Source: Roseibium hamelinense (GTDB lineage Bacteria; Pseudomonadota; Alphaproteobacteria; Rhizobiales; Stappiaceae). From it: a DNA stretch of 64,000 nt. Where the stretch lies: contig NZ_VLLF01000006.1 in assembly GCF_007830545.1 (NCBI RefSeq), positions 248,001-312,000 of the forward strand, given 5' to 3'. A model generated the notes under the pieces. It searched no databases. It had not been told where the DNA came from and worked only from the letters and a program-made list of their open reading frames with translations. Within the stretch, counting starts at the first letter, position 1, and each line of letters opens with the position of its first letter. The position numbers were made by a program, and so were the translations under genes. Shown piece after piece: positions 62,097-64,000 of the stretch.

Positions 62097-62549
62097 TTAA
62101 CGCGGGCGCGTCGTTGAGCAATAAGCGCCGTAGACCCGCCATTTGTCGAGAGGCGACAAGCAGGCTTCAACATTCCAGCCAACTCCAACAAAGCCCGCGT
62201 GCTCTACAAGCTTGAAATGCACCGTATGCTGTGTTCCGTCCGTCAGGCTGGCTGTGCCGCGGCAGAACCGGCGTGCGAGCGGGCTGATATCGTTGACGCG
62301 ATAGCCGACTTCCCGCACCGCATCGATCGCTGTGATGGTTCGCCCGCCGGTGTAGCTTGTCTCGGCTCGGGCTACCGTGCCGGCGACCGCCGCGGTTACC
62401 GAGGCCGCTTGGCATTCCGGCAGGCGGGGGTCGCGATTGAAGGAAAAATACGCTTTGTTTTCTGCGCCGGTGGCCGGAAGACTGATGACGGCAGCAATGA
62501 GGGCAAGGGGAAACAAACGAAGAAAATTCACGGGGCCCGCTCCACGCAT
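62097..62549 (-). CDS. Secreted protein of unknown function paired with RNase T2
   Basis: 150 aa. Sec signal (about residues 1-29, ending LPATGAEN). The mature part has four cysteines (LPECQA, RFCRG, EACLS, AYCS) that could form two disulfides, and short beta-strand patterns (HTVHFKLVEHAGFVGVGW). No family recognised. First gene of the two-gene unit with the RNase T2; an inhibitor, chaperone or substrate-binding partner is speculative. Confidence 0.7.
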   Translation of the reverse strand: MRGAGPVNFLRLFPLALIAAVISLPATGAENKAYFSFNRDPRLPECQAASVTAAVAGTVARAETSYTGGRTITAIDAVREVGYRVNDISPLARRFCRGTASLTDGTQHTVHFKLVEHAGFVGVGWNVEACLSPLDKWRVYGAYCSTTRPR

Positions 62550-62634
62550 TTAAAAGACAAGGTGACGATGGGCGAGGGCGGGCCGGACGTCAAGGCTTCG
62601 CCCGGCCGGCAAACATTAAATTACGCCCTGCGGT

Positions 62635-63486
62635 CTATTCGGCAATTTGCTGCTCAAGTGTCCATCCGCTGCCCTCGGCCCCTCCCAAGGCTGTCTTCAG
62701 CCATGGCAGAATTTGTTTCATGTCGCCTTGCAGAGTGAAGGGCGGATTGATGATTGCCATGCCTGAGCCGAGCATGCTGGACGTCTTGGTGCTGATGCCG
62801 GTGGCAAGCTCAAGACGTAAAACATTGCGGATCCCGGCGCCCTCCAGTGCCTCAAACATGCGCTCAATCGCTGTGCGGTCTTTCAGCGGATACCAAAGCG
62901 CATAAATCCCGCCGGGCCATTTCTTCCAACCCTTTATGACGGCTTCACTCATGCGGTCGAACTCGTCGGTAGCCTCATAGGCCGGATCGACAATGACCAG
63001 TCCGCGCTTTTCCTTGGGGGGCAAGAAGCCGTTCAAGGCCAGCCAGCCGTCCAGATGAATTGTCTTGACTTGATAGTCCCCAGCAAAAAGCGCCGACAAT
63101 GTTTGAAAGTCGGCAGGATGCAGTTCTGTCAGCGTCAGCCGGTCGCCCTTGCGCAACAGACTGCGAGTGAGTACCGGCGACCCCGGATAGCGTTCCAGTG
63201 TGTGCGTGCCGGTGTTATGAGCGGCGACCACATCGAGCCAAGGGGCAAGGAGCGTGCGCACGGCTTCTGGCATCTCGGCGCCATAGACTTTGCCTATGCC
63301 GCGCTGCCATTCGCCGGTGCGCTGGGTTTCATCCGATGTGAGATCATAAAGGCCGATGCCGGCATGGGTGTCGATCACCCGGAAAGGTTTGTCCTTCTTC
63401 TGCAGATACACAATGATCCGCGCCAAAACGGCATGTTTCAGCACATCTCCCAAATTGCCTGCATGAAAAGCGTGCCGGTAATTCAT
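62635..63486 (-). CDS. rlmJ: 23S rRNA (adenine-2030-N6)-methyltransferase RlmJ
   Basis: 283 aa. MNYRHAFHAGNLGDVLKHAVLARI at the N-terminus, DTHAGIGLYDL, IHLDGWLALNGFLPPKEKRGLVIV and the C-terminal GMAIINPPFTL are characteristic. It methylates A2030 in helix 72 of 23S rRNA. The catalytic N6-adenine motif, DPPY/F in most, reads DPAYE here, an unusual change. Overlaps the GNAT gene upstream by four bases. Confidence 0.92.
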   Translation of the reverse strand: MNYRHAFHAGNLGDVLKHAVLARIIVYLQKKDKPFRVIDTHAGIGLYDLTSDETQRTGEWQRGIGKVYGAEMPEAVRTLLAPWLDVVAAHNTGTHTLERYPGSPVLTRSLLRKGDRLTLTELHPADFQTLSALFAGDYQVKTIHLDGWLALNGFLPPKEKRGLVIVDPAYEATDEFDRMSEAVIKGWKKWPGGIYALWYPLKDRTAIERMFEALEGAGIRNVLRLELATGISTKTSSMLGSGMAIINPPFTLQGDMKQILPWLKTALGGAEGSGWTLEQQIAE

Positions 63487-63992
63487 GATTCAGCCGCAAC
63501 GCTTGTCCCTGGATCCCGCCGCAAAAATACGACCGCTTTGTCGCCATGGTCTTTGCTGCCAATCACAGAAAAACCGAGCCGCTGGTGAAACCTGAGGGAT
63601 CCGGGATTTGGCGGGCGTTCGTTAACTTCGCAGACAAAGGACCTGCCGTCGCAGGCCGGATGTGCAAACAGGCTGTTATAAAGATGATCGCCGATTTTGC
63701 GGCCGCGCATCTTCTCGTCGACACAGATCCGGTCCGTGTAGGCGAAGTTGTTGACCCGTTCGCTGAGCCATGCGTAGTTGGGGCTTTCATAGTCACTGCC
63801 ATCTGCGATGCACAGCAGGAAGCCAACCGGCTGGTCGTTTTCCAGTGCGACAAGGCAGGTCAATGATCCAGCGATGAGGCGTTCGAGCGCGACAATGTCG
63901 AGTTCGTTGACGGCTGGAACAGCTGCATTATTCAATTTGAGCAAAAGGGGCAGGTCGCCCGGGGCTGCCGGGCGGATAGTTAGGCTTGTCAT
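63483..63992 (-). CDS. GNAT family N-acetyltransferase
   Basis: 169 aa. LTIRPAAPGDLPLLLKLNN start, VDEKMRGRKIGDHLYNSLFAHP with the acetyl-CoA loop (RGRKIG), and NPGSLRFHQRLGFSVIGSKDHG. The pattern resembles a 2-acylglycine or amine acetyltransferase; the substrate is not known. Immediately upstream of rlmJ and overlapping it, so co-transcribed. Only eight bases remain to the window end. Confidence 0.88.
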   Translation of the reverse strand: MTSLTIRPAAPGDLPLLLKLNNAAVPAVNELDIVALERLIAGSLTCLVALENDQPVGFLLCIADGSDYESPNYAWLSERVNNFAYTDRICVDEKMRGRKIGDHLYNSLFAHPACDGRSFVCEVNERPPNPGSLRFHQRLGFSVIGSKDHGDKAVVFLRRDPGTSVAAES

Positions 63993-64000
63993 GGGTGTTT

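Noticed and set aside
61218..62117. 299-residue open frame antisense to the RNase T2 gene
   Set aside because: The minus strand encodes a signal peptide and both catalytic motifs; no ribosome site on the plus strand.
1..64000. CRISPR array, prophage, transposase or tRNA genes
   Set aside because: No regularly spaced repeats, phage structural genes, transposase motifs or tRNA cloverleaf sequences were seen in reading the window; a tRNAscan or ISfinder search was not possible.

Overview
This 64-kb window is chromosomal DNA of an alphaproteobacterium. The evidence is an unfused petA-petB-petC operon for the cytochrome bc1 complex, a PetP/PetR(CenR)-type regulator cluster, a lgt - MidA-like methyltransferase - pgeF cluster, UbiK, an MbfA ferritin-like exporter with an Irr-like box, HlyU-family and DUF6502 proteins and an Omp25-like porin. 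The mix of several chemoreceptors, RND-free ABC exporters and DUF proteins resembles marine Hyphomicrobiales (Stappiaceae such as Roseibium/Labrenzia); that placement is inference from gene content. Coding density is high, I saw no insertion sequence, prophage, CRISPR array, rRNA or tRNA gene, and the window looks like ordinary core chromosome with small accessory insertions.

Layout. 1-7.7 kb: end of an HD-GYP protein, hemF, trmL, a first ABC exporter, a DUF2177 protein, a chemoreceptor and a PAS-GGDEF-EAL protein. 8.1-10.9 kb: two tandem paralogous small membrane proteins translationally coupled to a second, related ABC exporter. 11.2-14 kb: petABC. 14.1-19.1 kb: mtnP, apt, bluB-like, GNAT, two overlapping MaoC genes and an O-methyltransferase behind an AT-rich promoter with direct repeats. 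19.2-26.5 kb: a small secreted protein, mbfA, an SLC13/TrkA-C permease, a fasciclin-DUF4214 protein divergent from a DUF6502-DUF5666 pair. 26.6-31 kb (minus strand): rplY, pth, an RNase T2, ychF and a FAH-family hydrolase. 31.4-36.3 kb: a periplasmic sensor-like protein with a late frameshift, a large chemoreceptor, and a MOSC/MarR pair divergent from a secreted protein around an 11-bp inverted repeat. 36.4-42 kb: prs, a lipoprotein, and lgt - methyltransferase - pgeF - M24-fold protein. 42.2-45.3 kb: ubiK, YbjN-like, proC, tetR, csaA. 45.3-49.2 kb: histidine kinase, PetR/CenR, PetP and divergent ilvE. 49.3-59.2 kb: Bcr/CflA transporter, moaE, moaD, pgsA, HlyU-like, TPR-sulfotransferase, tdk, an EEP membrane nuclease/phosphatase, uvrC, a Ca2+/cation antiporter. 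59.5-64 kb: porin, GST, small membrane protein, second RNase T2 with a secreted partner, rlmJ and GNAT.

Functional links. Respiration and its control are both present (petABC, and petP-petR/cenR with a kinase 33 kb away). Signal transduction is rich (HD-GYP, GGDEF-EAL, two chemoreceptors). Iron handling is represented by hemF and mbfA. The best candidates for something not yet described are the ABC exporter with duplicated small membrane partners, the MarR(Cys-tail)-MOSC/secreted-protein divergon, and the DUF6502-DUF5666/fasciclin divergon; none is proven to be a new system by sequence alone. Start codons given here were often moved downstream of the longest open frame on the basis of ribosome binding sites, family length and overlap with neighbours.
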